DNA of 33,489 bases from Candidatus Rifleibacteriota bacterium (GCA_028691595.1 JAQUZA010000004.1:1-33489); one strand, 5' to 3'. Positions 16,787 to 25,502 are shown, counted from the first letter of the stretch. The notes: generated from the sequence alone by a model not told the origin. Program-made: numbers and translations.

Positions 16787-18301
16787 ATGAGAACAATACT
16801 CAAACTCCTTGTTTCACTTAAATCTGCCGTTGCTCTTATTTCGCTTCTGACCCTGCTGTCAATGGTTGGCACTTTTGTGCCGCAGAACCTCGAGGCAGTG
16901 GTTTATCTGCAGCGTTACCCCGTTCTTGGCCACTGGATTCTCGGTCTCGGCTTTGACGATATGTATCGCAGCGCTATCTTTCAGGCCTGCCTGTGGCTGC
17001 TGTCGTTGTCAACCCTTGTTTGCATTTTAACCCGGTGGCATAGTACCTCACGAAGACTTTTCAAGCGGCTCGAAAATGTTGCCGTGGCAGAAGTCAATGC
17101 CATGGAAGCCCAGAGAACATTTTCTGCCGAGCTTGCCGAAGACTGGCAGAAGCATTATGGCAGTTTCAAAACAGATGATGATGGGGTTTTGATTGGTTTG
17201 CGTGCCTCGGGGCGACTCTCATTGCTCGGGGGCATGTTCATTCATATCGGCTTGCTGTCGGTTCTTGCCGGTGGCCTGATAGGCGTGTTTTTTAGTGTTG
17301 AAATGTCACTGCACGGCCGTCAGGGTGAGAATGTCATTGTGCCGCCGCTCGCAGCCATGCGTGCCGCCAGAGATGCCGACAGGATCAGTCGAGAAGCCAG
17401 AAGTATCAGAACATTTTCGGCCCAGGACCCAAGGCTCGAGGACATGCGCGCTAAGGTCGAGGCTCTGCACAAACAATACGCCATGGGTATGGCAAGCCCG
17501 GCATTTTCAATTGCATTTGACGAACTGTGGATAGAACATTATCAGACCCCTGAGGGCCAACCTGCAGGCGTTAAAAGCTGGAATTCACGGGTGCGCTTCA
17601 TTGCCGATGCCCGGGAAACAGCTTCAGCCGTGATCAGAGTCAATCACCCGGTCTCATTTCAAGATTACAGTTTTTATCAGGCCAGCTGGAACAAGTTTTA
17701 TTCGAAGGTCAATTTGAAAGTCGACCTTCTTGAAGGTATTGCCGGGTGGCAGGATTTTCATTCAGCAGCCAGCTTTCCGCAGACGCTTGAGCTGATTTTA
17801 AACCAGCCGGTCAAGCCTGAATGGGCATCGTTTACTTTTGTAATGCAGGATTTTATGCCTGATTTCAGGGTTATCGACGGCCGGTTTATCAGCGTCTCAA
17901 ATGAATTGAATAACCCCGCCGCAATGATTGTGGCCTATGATACAAACGAAAAAGTTGCCGGCCGTGCCTGGGCGTTCCCTGAAGACAGGGCCATGCTTGC
18001 CAGCCATGTTTCCAGTCTGCCCTTTCTTTTTACTTTTACTTCGGCAAAATCAGAATTCGAAAGTACTCTGCAGATGGCTTATGATCCCGGCAAGCCTGTT
18101 GTCTGGCTGGGTTGTCTGCTTTTTACCCTTGGTATGGTCATGAGCTTTTATGTGGCCTACCGCGAGGACTGGGTGCTGGTTTTTCCTGATGGCCAGGTCC
18201 GGATTGCCATCGCTGGCAACCGCCCGGCCCAGGTTTTTGCCAGAGATCTTGCCCGAGTTCAGCAACAGCTAACCCACCAGTCACAGGAAAACCCACAATG
18301 A
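16787..18301 (+). CDS. resB: Cytochrome c biogenesis protein Ccs1/ResB (System II)
   Basis: This 504-aa inner-membrane protein partners CcsA to carry haem outward and attach it to apocytochromes c. Three membrane helices lie near 11-33, 60-82 and 145-170, then a large extracytoplasmic region (about 171-435) and a last helix near 437-460. Family features include LKSAVALISLLTLLSMVGTFVPQ at the start, GGMFIHIGLLSVLAGGLIG in helix 3 (with a conserved-type His) and INHPVSFQDYSFYQASW-like text, here VNHPVSFQDYSFYQASW near 285-301. The length is normal. The ATG lies directly behind a -10 box, so translation is probably leaderless. The end overlaps ccsA by ATGA. The pair implies exported c-type cytochromes, though none is encoded in this window. 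Confidence 0.93.
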   Translation: MRTILKLLVSLKSAVALISLLTLLSMVGTFVPQNLEAVVYLQRYPVLGHWILGLGFDDMYRSAIFQACLWLLSLSTLVCILTRWHSTSRRLFKRLENVAVAEVNAMEAQRTFSAELAEDWQKHYGSFKTDDDGVLIGLRASGRLSLLGGMFIHIGLLSVLAGGLIGVFFSVEMSLHGRQGENVIVPPLAAMRAARDADRISREARSIRTFSAQDPRLEDMRAKVEALHKQYAMGMASPAFSIAFDELWIEHYQTPEGQPAGVKSWNSRVRFIADARETASAVIRVNHPVSFQDYSFYQASWNKFYSKVNLKVDLLEGIAGWQDFHSAASFPQTLELILNQPVKPEWASFTFVMQDFMPDFRVIDGRFISVSNELNNPAAMIVAYDTNEKVAGRAWAFPEDRAMLASHVSSLPFLFTFTSAKSEFESTLQMAYDPGKPVVWLGCLLFTLGMVMSFYVAYREDWVLVFPDGQVRIAIAGNRPAQVFARDLARVQQQLTHQSQENPQ

Positions 18302-19347
18302 ACGAAACGAGCATATTTACTTTGTCGATGATTTGTTACCTCGCGTCTTTTGCTTTGAACAGCGCCTCATTGAGCCTTGACCGGCAGAAACTTCAAACTT
18401 ACGGCCGAACATTGAACTGGGTTGGGGTCATTGCCGCTCTTATTGGCATTGGAATGCGCTGGCAGAGCGCCGGACATCCGCCGCTCTCAAATATGTATGA
18501 ATCTCTGGTGTCACTTTCGACCCTGATTGTGCTCGTTTGCCTTGTTTTTACCTCCTCAAATCCGATTCCGATTCTGGAAGCAGGCTCAAGCGTCGGTGCT
18601 GTAGTGATGATCGGCGTGGCCTCCGTTTTCTCTTCAGAAGTCAAGCCTTTGATTCCGGCTCTGCAATCTTACTGGTTGCATTTGCATGTTTCGCTGGCTT
18701 TTGTTGGTGAAGCCTGTTTTGCCATAGCCTTTATTCTCAGCTATCTCTTCTGTCTGCGCCGTATTCTTGGTGATTCATCAGGCCGGGCTGATTTTGCCGA
18801 TGGCCGTGAAAAACTTGCATGCTATGGAGTTGTAACCGGCCTTCCTGTCGCTTTTATCGGCGGAATGATACTGCTGGCTCAACATCTCAGTAAACACCCG
18901 ATGTATGCCAGCCGCTGGCAGAATATCGTTTTCTGGGTCATCATACCTTCATGTATTGCCACAGCAGGTATTGCCGTTCTGGCATGGCTTTTCCGCGGGG
19001 CTATCGGGCGTGGTGCCGAACGTTGGCTGCCCGAAAACGATGTGCTTGATAATCTTATTTACAGGGCAATTGCTCTTGGTTACCCGCTGTTTACCGTTGG
19101 TGGCCTGATTTTTGGCATGATATGGGCGAATAAGGCCTGGGGGCGATACTGGGGCTGGGATCCAAAAGAAACCTGGGCACTGATTACTTTTCTTGTTTAT
19201 TCAATCTATCTGCATGTCAGACTGGCAAGGGGCTGGAACGGCACCTGGACAGCATGCCTTTCAGTCGCTGGTTTCATTGTCACCATGTTCACACTCTTCG
19301 GGGTCAATTTCCTCATCAGCAGCCTCCATTCCTACGCCGGCTCCTGA
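18298..19347 (+). CDS. ccsA: Cytochrome c biogenesis protein CcsA/ResC (System II)
   Basis: This 349-aa polytopic membrane protein is the haem-handling partner of Ccs1. It carries the tryptophan-rich signature WGRYWGWDPKETWALI near residues 280-295 and family-type segments: HPPLSNMYESLVS near 60, and LHLHVSLAFVGEACFAIAF with a candidate haem-ligand His near 136. The C-terminal LHSYA contains another His that is typical of the family. About eight membrane helices are visible. Its start codon overlaps the ccs1 stop (ATGA), so the two are translationally coupled. The last 87 bp lie opposite the 3' end of a minus-strand gene, so the codons for the final helix and HSYA are also coding on the other strand. 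Confidence 0.94.
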   Translation: MNETSIFTLSMICYLASFALNSASLSLDRQKLQTYGRTLNWVGVIAALIGIGMRWQSAGHPPLSNMYESLVSLSTLIVLVCLVFTSSNPIPILEAGSSVGAVVMIGVASVFSSEVKPLIPALQSYWLHLHVSLAFVGEACFAIAFILSYLFCLRRILGDSSGRADFADGREKLACYGVVTGLPVAFIGGMILLAQHLSKHPMYASRWQNIVFWVIIPSCIATAGIAVLAWLFRGAIGRGAERWLPENDVLDNLIYRAIALGYPLFTVGGLIFGMIWANKAWGRYWGWDPKETWALITFLVYSIYLHVRLARGWNGTWTACLSVAGFIVTMFTLFGVNFLISSLHSYAGS

Positions 19348-20280
19348 ATCTTCTGCTTCCTCTTCTCTGACACCTGGCTGGCCATTGTCCTTGTTCCATT
19401 GATGCCAGAAAAGGTGCCCGAGTGTTTCAAATGCTTCATTGCGGCTGAAGTCATCCTTCCAGGCGACAGCAGGGTGGTTTTCGCGTGAAAAAGTTTCGCA
19501 GAATGTCTGGTAATCAGGCAGTTGAGCTATTACTTCCGGCGGGTATTCTGCTGAATCCCAGATTTTCTCAAGCGTCAGAACTGCGGCGCTCAAAAAGTCA
19601 CAGGCGAAGATTTCGGTTTCTGGAACGAGATTGGTCAATGCAAACCGCGGATGCAGCCAGGCCCCCTCACCGCCAGGCAATGCAACCAGATTGTTCTTTT
19701 CCAGGTTCGCTCTGAGAATATCTGCCCAGCTGTTGTATTCATCAGCTGTTATCCCTTGATGCAGCTGCCCAAGCTTCTGTCGCATTTCATCTGGTTTTGT
19801 GCCCGTCTCAATACAAATTCTGTTGAAAACCTGTTGTGGCGAAAGGTGCATTTGTAACGGCCCGAAGCACAGCCAGAGTCCTGGCCTGTCCTGGGCATCC
19901 CAGAATTTAAAGATGGCCCGTTCTGCCGGAAAAAACAATCGGCAGCCCGCCAGGCTGTATTCACAATGCTTCAGGGCATCTTCATAGATCAACTTGCTGG
20001 CCAGTTGTTCGTCGAGCAAAAGAATCTCGATAATTTCATGGCGGCGCTCTCTGCTCAGCACCGGTTTGACGTGCATATAGGCATTTAGAAGCGCATTGTA
20101 ATTCTCTGCTTTTTCGGCAAAGGCAAATTCAGAAATCTTTCTTAGAAGAGCCAGGAGCTGGGGATGCCTGCCCAGACGGCTTGCCATTCCCTGAAAGGAT
20201 TTGAGCGATACCGCCATGACCGGGTATTTGTGCTCAGACCACAAGAATTCATAGATCCCTCGATGTGATGGCTGTAGCAT
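19261..20280 (-). CDS. Conserved-looking protein of unknown function, acidic tail
   Basis: I do not recognise this 339-aa protein. It appears soluble, with no signal peptide or membrane helix. It is helix-rich in the first 110 residues (ENYNALLNAYMHVKPVL is a distinctive segment), then mixed, with Trp-rich patches (KFWDAQDRPGLWLCF, LFWHQWNKDNGQPG). The last 35 residues are strongly acidic and disorder-like (EEEAEDSG, ADEEIDPEECEHGD). The final 29 codons are antisense to the end of ccsA, which suggests the tail arose by extension into ccsA. The ATG directly follows the stop of the preceding propeller gene (TAAATG), so the two genes are probably coupled and act together. The Shine-Dalgarno is weak. 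Confidence 0.72.
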   Translation of the reverse strand: MLQPSHRGIYEFLWSEHKYPVMAVSLKSFQGMASRLGRHPQLLALLRKISEFAFAEKAENYNALLNAYMHVKPVLSRERRHEIIEILLLDEQLASKLIYEDALKHCEYSLAGCRLFFPAERAIFKFWDAQDRPGLWLCFGPLQMHLSPQQVFNRICIETGTKPDEMRQKLGQLHQGITADEYNSWADILRANLEKNNLVALPGGEGAWLHPRFALTNLVPETEIFACDFLSAAVLTLEKIWDSAEYPPEVIAQLPDYQTFCETFSRENHPAVAWKDDFSRNEAFETLGHLFWHQWNKDNGQPGVREEEAEDSGAGVGMEAADEEIDPEECEHGDNETSD

Positions 20281-20928
20281 TTAAAAGGTGATGATGGTTT
20301 TCCATTCGCCGTCTTTATACCTGCTTACCGTGCCTCCAACGCTGCCAACCCAGATTGTATCGCCCTTGACCTTGATTGAATGGACGCTTGCCTGTGCCAG
20401 TCCATTACTTTCATTAAAAATTTTCCAGTTTTCCCCGTCAAAATGGGCGATGCCAGATGGTGTGCCGACCCAGAGGTTGCCGTAACCGTCGAGTGCCAGA
20501 TCACGTATTACTTCGTTCGGTAAACCCTCTTTGGCTGTGAAACGTGCCCATTCTTTGCCTTCAAGATCGCAACTCGAAAGGCCTGCATTGGTGCCAAGCC
20601 AAACCCGGCCACGTTTTTCGTCAATGCTGATACAGGTAATGTAGTCAGAAATCAGCCCGTCATCATTTGTCGGGCTGGTGCGGGTATTTTTGTTGGTAAA
20701 ATTTATCGTTTTGTTGCCGTCATGAACATTCAGGCCGTCACCGAAGGTGCCGGTCCAGATTGTTTCATCAAGTACTGCATAACTGGTTTTGTAGGTGTTA
20801 AGCAGCGAATCTTTGCGGAAATACTTGAGCCAGTTTGAATCGGCACGGGCCATCGGTGGGAAAAGAATGATGCTGATCAGGCTCATTACCAGAAAAATAA
20901 AGAACCAGCGGGAATTTGTCCGTTCCAT
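20281..20928 (-). CDS. Exported partial beta-propeller (two-component-regulator-propeller repeats)
   Basis: This 215-aa protein has a signal segment (WFFIFLVMSLISIILFPPMARADS) followed by about four Reg_prop-like blades. The repeating text includes TIWTGTFGDGLNVHDG, RVWLGTNAGLSSCD, NLWVGTPSGIAHFDGENWKIF and TIWVGSVGGTVSRYKDGEWK. Such blades normally form 6-8-bladed sensor propellers in the periplasmic part of hybrid kinases; here there are too few for one closed ring. It could be a fragment or could assemble as an oligomer. I chose the ATG at 20928 with GAGG 9 nt upstream; an in-frame GTG at 20943 lacks a ribosome site. It is followed without a gap by the unknown 339-aa gene and lies 119 bp after the hybrid kinase. 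Confidence 0.75.
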   Translation of the reverse strand: MERTNSRWFFIFLVMSLISIILFPPMARADSNWLKYFRKDSLLNTYKTSYAVLDETIWTGTFGDGLNVHDGNKTINFTNKNTRTSPTNDDGLISDYITCISIDEKRGRVWLGTNAGLSSCDLEGKEWARFTAKEGLPNEVIRDLALDGYGNLWVGTPSGIAHFDGENWKIFNESNGLAQASVHSIKVKGDTIWVGSVGGTVSRYKDGEWKTIITF

Positions 20929-20952
20929 AATTGTCTGCCTCACAGAAATCTG

Positions 20953-20980
20953 ATTTTATTACTTCTGTTATCGGAAACAA
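20953..20980 (-). promoter_or_regulatory. Possible promoter before the propeller gene
   Basis: On the minus strand TTGTTT (20980-20975) and TAAAAT (20958-20953) are 16 bp apart, upstream of the ATG at 20928. If real, the propeller and the unknown gene can be transcribed separately from the kinase operon. Confidence 0.35.
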
Positions 20981-21047
20981 TTGCCCGCTTGTTTATATCT
21001 TTCTGCCTGACCTTTCTGATGCTCGCATAACACCTCATCAACTCAGA

Positions 21048-23822
21048 TCATTCAATCAGCTGCAGCTTGCGAAGTTCCTCAACCAGCTTGGCCTTGCGTA
21101 TCGGTTTGGGAAGAAAAACGTCGCAGAGATTGTAAAAAGCCGTAGTTGCGTTTTTCATGTCGCCAAGGGCAGTTACCATCATTATCTTGGCCCCGTTCTG
21201 TGAATAAATACCCTTAGCCTGTTCCATGTTGCGGATTTGTTTTAGGGCTTCGTGCCCGTCCATTTCAGGCATCATGATGTCAAGGCAGATCAGATCGTAC
21301 TGCTCATTTGCTTCAAGAGCGGCTCTGACAGCAGAAACGGCTTCCTGGCCGTTTACGGCAATATGAAACGGCCCGTAATTTTTCAAAATCTCCTGTAGAA
21401 GCAGTCTACTGGTAAAATCATCCTCAACGATCAAAGTTTTCATCTCTTGCCCCCCTTTTGGGTGTTTCCCTAGTTTTTCCCTGATTTCAAATTTCAGTTT
21501 TTCAAACCCAGATTCAAGCTCGGGCAGACGCTCTCTGATAAGAGTCAGGTTGCCTGCCTGGGCTGATTTTTCAAAACAGTAGGCGATTGCACTCATTTCT
21601 TTGCCGCCAATATTTCCCGATGCCCCGGCCAACCGGTGAGACAGGCGCTCGACCAGGTCGATCTTATTATCTGCCAAAGCAGTTTTCAGACCTTTGAGCT
21701 GGTCGGGTGCGTCAGAAAGAAACGCATTTGCCAATGAGTACACCAGAGTTTCATCATTCATCATGCGTTCCATAAGATCTGATTCATCAAAGACCGGCGT
21801 TTCCGGAAGCCATTTTTCAAGTATTTCGGCCACGGTTTTTATCGAGATCGGCTTGGAAATATAATCGTTCATACCAGCTTTAATACATTTTTCCCGATAG
21901 CCCGGGAGCGAGTGGGCAGTCATGGCTATAATCGGCAAAGCACCACGGTGCAAAGTCTCTTCAAGTTTTCTGATGCGGCTGGTGGTTTCGAAACCATCTA
22001 TTCCGGGCATCTGAATGTCGAGCAGTATCAGATCGTAAGCGGTCTTTTCGATCGCTTTGATTGCTTCTTCGCCGCATTTTACGATGTCTGCCTGCAAATT
22101 AAGCTTTTTCAGAATGCTTAAGGCAACCTGCTGGTTGGTTGCACAATCTTCGGCAAGTAGAATACGTAATGACCTGTTGAAAAATTTGCTGGTTTTTGCG
22201 CCGGCAGCAATATCTTGTTCAGGCAGTTTTTCTGACTTCTGGTTATCTGAGCCAACATCAGCCGGTGCCGGTATTTCTGACTGAAGAATAAAGCTGGCGG
22301 TGAACCAGAATTTTGAGCCTTTTCCGTCTTCGCTCTCAACTCCAATTTCACCACCCATCATTTCAGCAAGCTGCTTCGAAATTGCCAGACCCAGGCCCGA
22401 ACCACCATGTTTGCGCGTTGTTGAAGCATCGACCTGGCTGAATTTTTTGAACAGCAGATCAAACTTATGGGCCGGAATTCCGATTCCGGTGTCGATGACT
22501 TCAAATTTGATCAGAGCTTTTTTGCTGTTTCGGTTGACCAGCGAGAGTTTGATATCAATATGACCACTCGGGGTAAATTTAATCGAATTGCCTACCAAAT
22601 TATTAAGAATTTGCCGCAGGCGTGCCGGGTCGCCGTGCAGATTCGCCGGAACATCAGGAGAGATGCTGTAATTGAGTTCGAGACCCTTCTGCTGGGCTCT
22701 GACTTTCATTATTGCAACAAATTCTTTAATCAGTGACTGCAGGTTCATATCAATTGCTTCCAATAGAAGCTTTCCGGCTTCAATTTTTGAAAAGTCGAGA
22801 ATCTCGTCGACCAGCCCCAGTAGAGATTCGCCGCTTGAATTGATGATGTTGACAAAATGCTGCTGCTCGTCGTTGAGTTCAGTCTCGAGAAGCAGTCCGG
22901 TTATCCCGATGATGCCGTTCAGCGGCGTGCGTATCTCATGGCTCATGTTGGCAAGAAATTCGCTTTTAGCTCTACTTGCCATCTTGGCCTGCAGTGTCAT
23001 CTGTGTTGCCGTCATTGTGGCTTCTTCGAGTCGTCGATTGGTTTCTATCAAAGCCTTCTCAGCCTGCTTACGGGCTGTGATATCCTGGATGATCGTGTGC
23101 AGGAGCATCTGACCTTTGAACTTTATCTTGCTCGCTGATATGACAACATTGCGTTTTGAGCCATCGGCGAGACAATGAGTGAACTCGACCGCCTGGCCCT
23201 TGCCCGAGACCCATTTTTGCATTAACTGACTGCCGCTTTTTGCGGTTTCATCGAGTTCATTAATGCTCATGTTCGCAAGCTTATCTCTTGAATGCCCATA
23301 AAAACTTGCGGCGGCAGCATTGGCATCGGTAATTCGGCCGGAAGAATCGACTAAAAGCATGACTGACGAATTGTTTTCAAACTGATTGCGGTATGACTCT
23401 TCACTCTCGCGAAGCTTTTCTTCTGCAAGCTTCCGCTGCAGCTCATTTTCGATATGTCGGTCAACTTTTCGTATTGCTTCTGGCAGCAGTTCAAGAAAAT
23501 GACCGCCTTTAACAATATAATCAAGGGCACCCAGCTTCATCATTTCGACGGCGATGCGTTCGTCACCCTGCCCGGTCGAAATTATAAATGGCGGCAGACC
23601 AGGCTTGTTTTCAGAAAAGCTTGAAATGAAATCTCTTGCATTCATGCCCGGTAGGCTGAAATCGAGAATCATCAGGCGCGGGCGATCATTCTTGTTCAGC
23701 CAGGCAATGGCTTCTTCAGCCGAACAGACAGAAGCGACCTTAAAGCCACAGTCTTCGGCTTTCTCGCCAATAAGCTCGGCAAGCCCTGGATCATCTTCGA
23801 CGACTAAGACCGTTCTTGACAT
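21048..23822 (-). CDS. Hybrid histidine kinase REC-PAS-HK-REC-HPt-REC
   Basis: This 924-aa cytoplasmic phosphorelay protein has no membrane helix. Domains in order: receiver 1 (about 1-120, D54 in LMILDFSLPG), PAS (about 140-255), HisKA with H295 in NMSHEIRTPLNGI, HATPase (N box near 408-412, DTGIGI near 444, GGSGLGLAI near 474), receiver 2 (about 552-672, D602 in LLDIQMPGIDG), HPt (H729 in LSHRLAGASGNIG) and receiver 3 (about 794-924, D848 in LDIMMPEMDG). All phospho-acceptor residues are present. The ATG at 23822 has GAGGAG 5 nt upstream; an in-frame TTG just before it is too close. A strong internal ribosome site precedes receiver 3. It follows the PAS kinase gene by 27 nt. Confidence 0.92.
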   Translation of the reverse strand: MSRTVLVVEDDPGLAELIGEKAEDCGFKVASVCSAEEAIAWLNKNDRPRLMILDFSLPGMNARDFISSFSENKPGLPPFIISTGQGDERIAVEMMKLGALDYIVKGGHFLELLPEAIRKVDRHIENELQRKLAEEKLRESEESYRNQFENNSSVMLLVDSSGRITDANAAAASFYGHSRDKLANMSINELDETAKSGSQLMQKWVSGKGQAVEFTHCLADGSKRNVVISASKIKFKGQMLLHTIIQDITARKQAEKALIETNRRLEEATMTATQMTLQAKMASRAKSEFLANMSHEIRTPLNGIIGITGLLLETELNDEQQHFVNIINSSGESLLGLVDEILDFSKIEAGKLLLEAIDMNLQSLIKEFVAIMKVRAQQKGLELNYSISPDVPANLHGDPARLRQILNNLVGNSIKFTPSGHIDIKLSLVNRNSKKALIKFEVIDTGIGIPAHKFDLLFKKFSQVDASTTRKHGGSGLGLAISKQLAEMMGGEIGVESEDGKGSKFWFTASFILQSEIPAPADVGSDNQKSEKLPEQDIAAGAKTSKFFNRSLRILLAEDCATNQQVALSILKKLNLQADIVKCGEEAIKAIEKTAYDLILLDIQMPGIDGFETTSRIRKLEETLHRGALPIIAMTAHSLPGYREKCIKAGMNDYISKPISIKTVAEILEKWLPETPVFDESDLMERMMNDETLVYSLANAFLSDAPDQLKGLKTALADNKIDLVERLSHRLAGASGNIGGKEMSAIAYCFEKSAQAGNLTLIRERLPELESGFEKLKFEIREKLGKHPKGGQEMKTLIVEDDFTSRLLLQEILKNYGPFHIAVNGQEAVSAVRAALEANEQYDLICLDIMMPEMDGHEALKQIRNMEQAKGIYSQNGAKIMMVTALGDMKNATTAFYNLCDVFLPKPIRKAKLVEELRKLQLIE
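21441..21459 (-). promoter_or_regulatory. Strong internal ribosome site and ATG before receiver 3
   Basis: Inside the hybrid-kinase gene, AAAAGGGGGG (21459-21450 on the minus strand) lies 6 nt before an in-frame ATG (21443-21441) that begins MKTLIVEDD, exactly the start of the last receiver domain. Initiation here would give a free 131-aa CheY-like protein (21443-21048). The purine run may alternatively be a remnant of a gene fusion. Confidence 0.5.
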
Positions 23823-23849
23823 CAAAACTCCTCTAGATGAATTCCTCTA

Positions 23850-25079
23850 TTAAAATTCCTGAAACTCAGTTGTTTGTAGAACCACAAAGAAGACACTGCC
23901 AAAGCCAGCTTCGGTTTCAACCCACACTTTGCCGCGATGCTTTTCAGCGATTTTTTTTACGATGCTCAGCCCCAGACCCTCGCCAGCAATTGCAGTTGGG
24001 GCATCTGCCCTGAAAAAAAGGTTCCAGACCTTGTCTTTGTTCTCTTTGTTTATCCCCAGACCGTTATCCTTGATCGAATAGATAACCTTTTTGAAGCCTG
24101 AGATCGCTTTGATTTCGAGTTTTAGAGGCCGGCCCGGGTCACGATACTTGATGGCATTATTGATAATGTTTGAGAATAACTGGTTCAGCAAAATTTCGTC
24201 ACCATAGCAGTTTGGCAGCTCATCTATCGCAACACTGGCTGAAACTTCATTCAGCTGGTAATTGTGCGCTGCTACAATAGATTCAAAGAGCTTTTTCATG
24301 TCGACAAGCTTAACCCGCAGAGGTGCCCGACCGGTTCTTGATAATTGCAGAAGCCCGCTCAGCAGAACATCCATCTTGTTAACCCCGGAGGTAATAAAAC
24401 CAAGGGTTTTGGGTATCGCTTCTTCGAGGAGTTGTTTGAATTCAGCATTAGCTTCGTATGCTTCCTGAAAAGGGGCAAGCTGGGTCTTTATCGCGTTAAC
24501 CTGCTTTTGCAGCCTTTGGCTGAAACCTTGAATATTTACGAGTGGTGAGCGCAGATCATGAGACGTGACGTAGAGATAGTTTTCGAGTTCTTTGTTTCTT
24601 GCAGAAAGCATGTCTTGAAGTTGTCTGCTGGCAGTAATGTCGTTGGTGACAGTGGCGAAATGATCTTTGCCCGGACTAATAACCGAAACAGCAAAATACT
24701 TGTCAAGCGGCGGGAAATAAGTCGAATATTCGTATGGCTGACCAGTTTTGACAACCTTGAGAAACTCTTCAAAATAGGGGGGGGGAGTGGTGTTATAAAC
24801 TTCTGTTGCAAGTTTGCCGATCGCATTCTCTTTTTTTATGCCGGTCATTCTGGTGAAGGCATCATTGCAACCGATGAGACGGTAATTAATTGGGTTATGG
24901 TTGCTGTCGTAGACTATCTCGTGCAAAACCACCATTTCACGCATTGAATCAAAAAGTGTCTCAAACAAGTGTCTGCGAACATCTGAGATGCTTTCAGGGC
25001 ATTTTGCAGCACAAAACCCGGCAAACCTGCCACGAGGGTCACGGACTCCTCTGATCCTGTTTTTGCTCTTTTCAAACAA
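23850..25079 (-). CDS. PAS-domain sensor histidine kinase, soluble
   Basis: This 409-aa kinase has no membrane helix. A PAS domain (about 38-150, with RLIGCNDAFTRMTGIKKENAIGK) is followed by HisKA (H174 in YVTSHDLRSPLVNIQGF) and a HATPase domain (NNAIKY near 308, KDNGLGI near 337, GEGLGLSIVKKI near 366). The HDLRSPL type resembles phytochrome-like and bacteriophytochrome-associated kinases. It probably phosphorylates the receiver encoded 6 nt upstream. The start is taken as TTG at 25079, just after the receiver stop. Only a distant AGG precedes it, so the exact N-terminus is uncertain. The next in-frame ATG (about residue 46) would cut into the PAS domain. Confidence 0.88.
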   Translation of the reverse strand: MFEKSKNRIRGVRDPRGRFAGFCAAKCPESISDVRRHLFETLFDSMREMVVLHEIVYDSNHNPINYRLIGCNDAFTRMTGIKKENAIGKLATEVYNTTPPPYFEEFLKVVKTGQPYEYSTYFPPLDKYFAVSVISPGKDHFATVTNDITASRQLQDMLSARNKELENYLYVTSHDLRSPLVNIQGFSQRLQKQVNAIKTQLAPFQEAYEANAEFKQLLEEAIPKTLGFITSGVNKMDVLLSGLLQLSRTGRAPLRVKLVDMKKLFESIVAAHNYQLNEVSASVAIDELPNCYGDEILLNQLFSNIINNAIKYRDPGRPLKLEIKAISGFKKVIYSIKDNGLGINKENKDKVWNLFFRADAPTAIAGEGLGLSIVKKIAEKHRGKVWVETEAGFGSVFFVVLQTTEFQEF

Positions 25080-25085
25080 AAGGAT

Positions 25086-25502
25086 TTATGTCCTCACAAT
25101 TTGAATAAACAGCCCCAGTCTTTTCAGTGTCTCAGAAAATTTATCGAAGCTGACAGGCTTGGTAATATAAACGTTACAGCCAAGATTGTAACATTTGTCT
25201 ATTTCGGGTGGGTCATCGGTAGTCGAAACCATGATAACCGGAATCGTTTTAAGACTGTCACTCGATTTAATTCGTCTCAAAAGCTCCACGCCGTCTATTC
25301 CGGGCATTTTGATGTCGAGCAGCAGCAGATAACGGGCATCGAGATCGCGATTCTCAGATAGAAAAGTCCAGGCTTCGGTACCATTGGCAAACCTGATAAT
25401 ATCATTTTTTACCCCTGATTCGAGAAGTTCGCCCCTGATAAGCTCTGCATGCCCGGGGTCATCTTCGGCAACCAGAATGGTCATTCCATGGTTCTTCTGC
25501 AT
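25086..25502 (-). CDS. Single-domain response regulator (CheY-like, Rcp1 type)
   Basis: This 138-aa stand-alone receiver has the acidic pair in VAEDDPGHAELI (near 13-14), the phospho-acceptor Asp near 63 in LLLLDIKMPGIDG, the Thr/Ser in IMVSTTDDP and the Lys in YITKPVSF. There is no output domain. The extended loop and DPGHAELI start resemble the Rcp1-like receivers that pair with HDLRSPL kinases. GAGG lies 6 nt before the ATG. It is first in a three-gene signalling operon with the PAS kinase and the hybrid kinase, probably feeding or reading out their phosphorelay. No clear promoter was identified in the 117 bp upstream. Confidence 0.92.
   Translation of the reverse strand: MQKNHGMTILVAEDDPGHAELIRGELLESGVKNDIIRFANGTEAWTFLSENRDLDARYLLLLDIKMPGIDGVELLRRIKSSDSLKTIPVIMVSTTDDPPEIDKCYNLGCNVYITKPVSFDKFSETLKRLGLFIQIVRT

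Noticed and set aside
21444..21460. AAAAGGGGGG as a programmed frameshift or assembly error
   Set aside because: The reading frame is continuous through it and both flanking domains are intact, so no shift is needed; an internal ribosome site explains it better.
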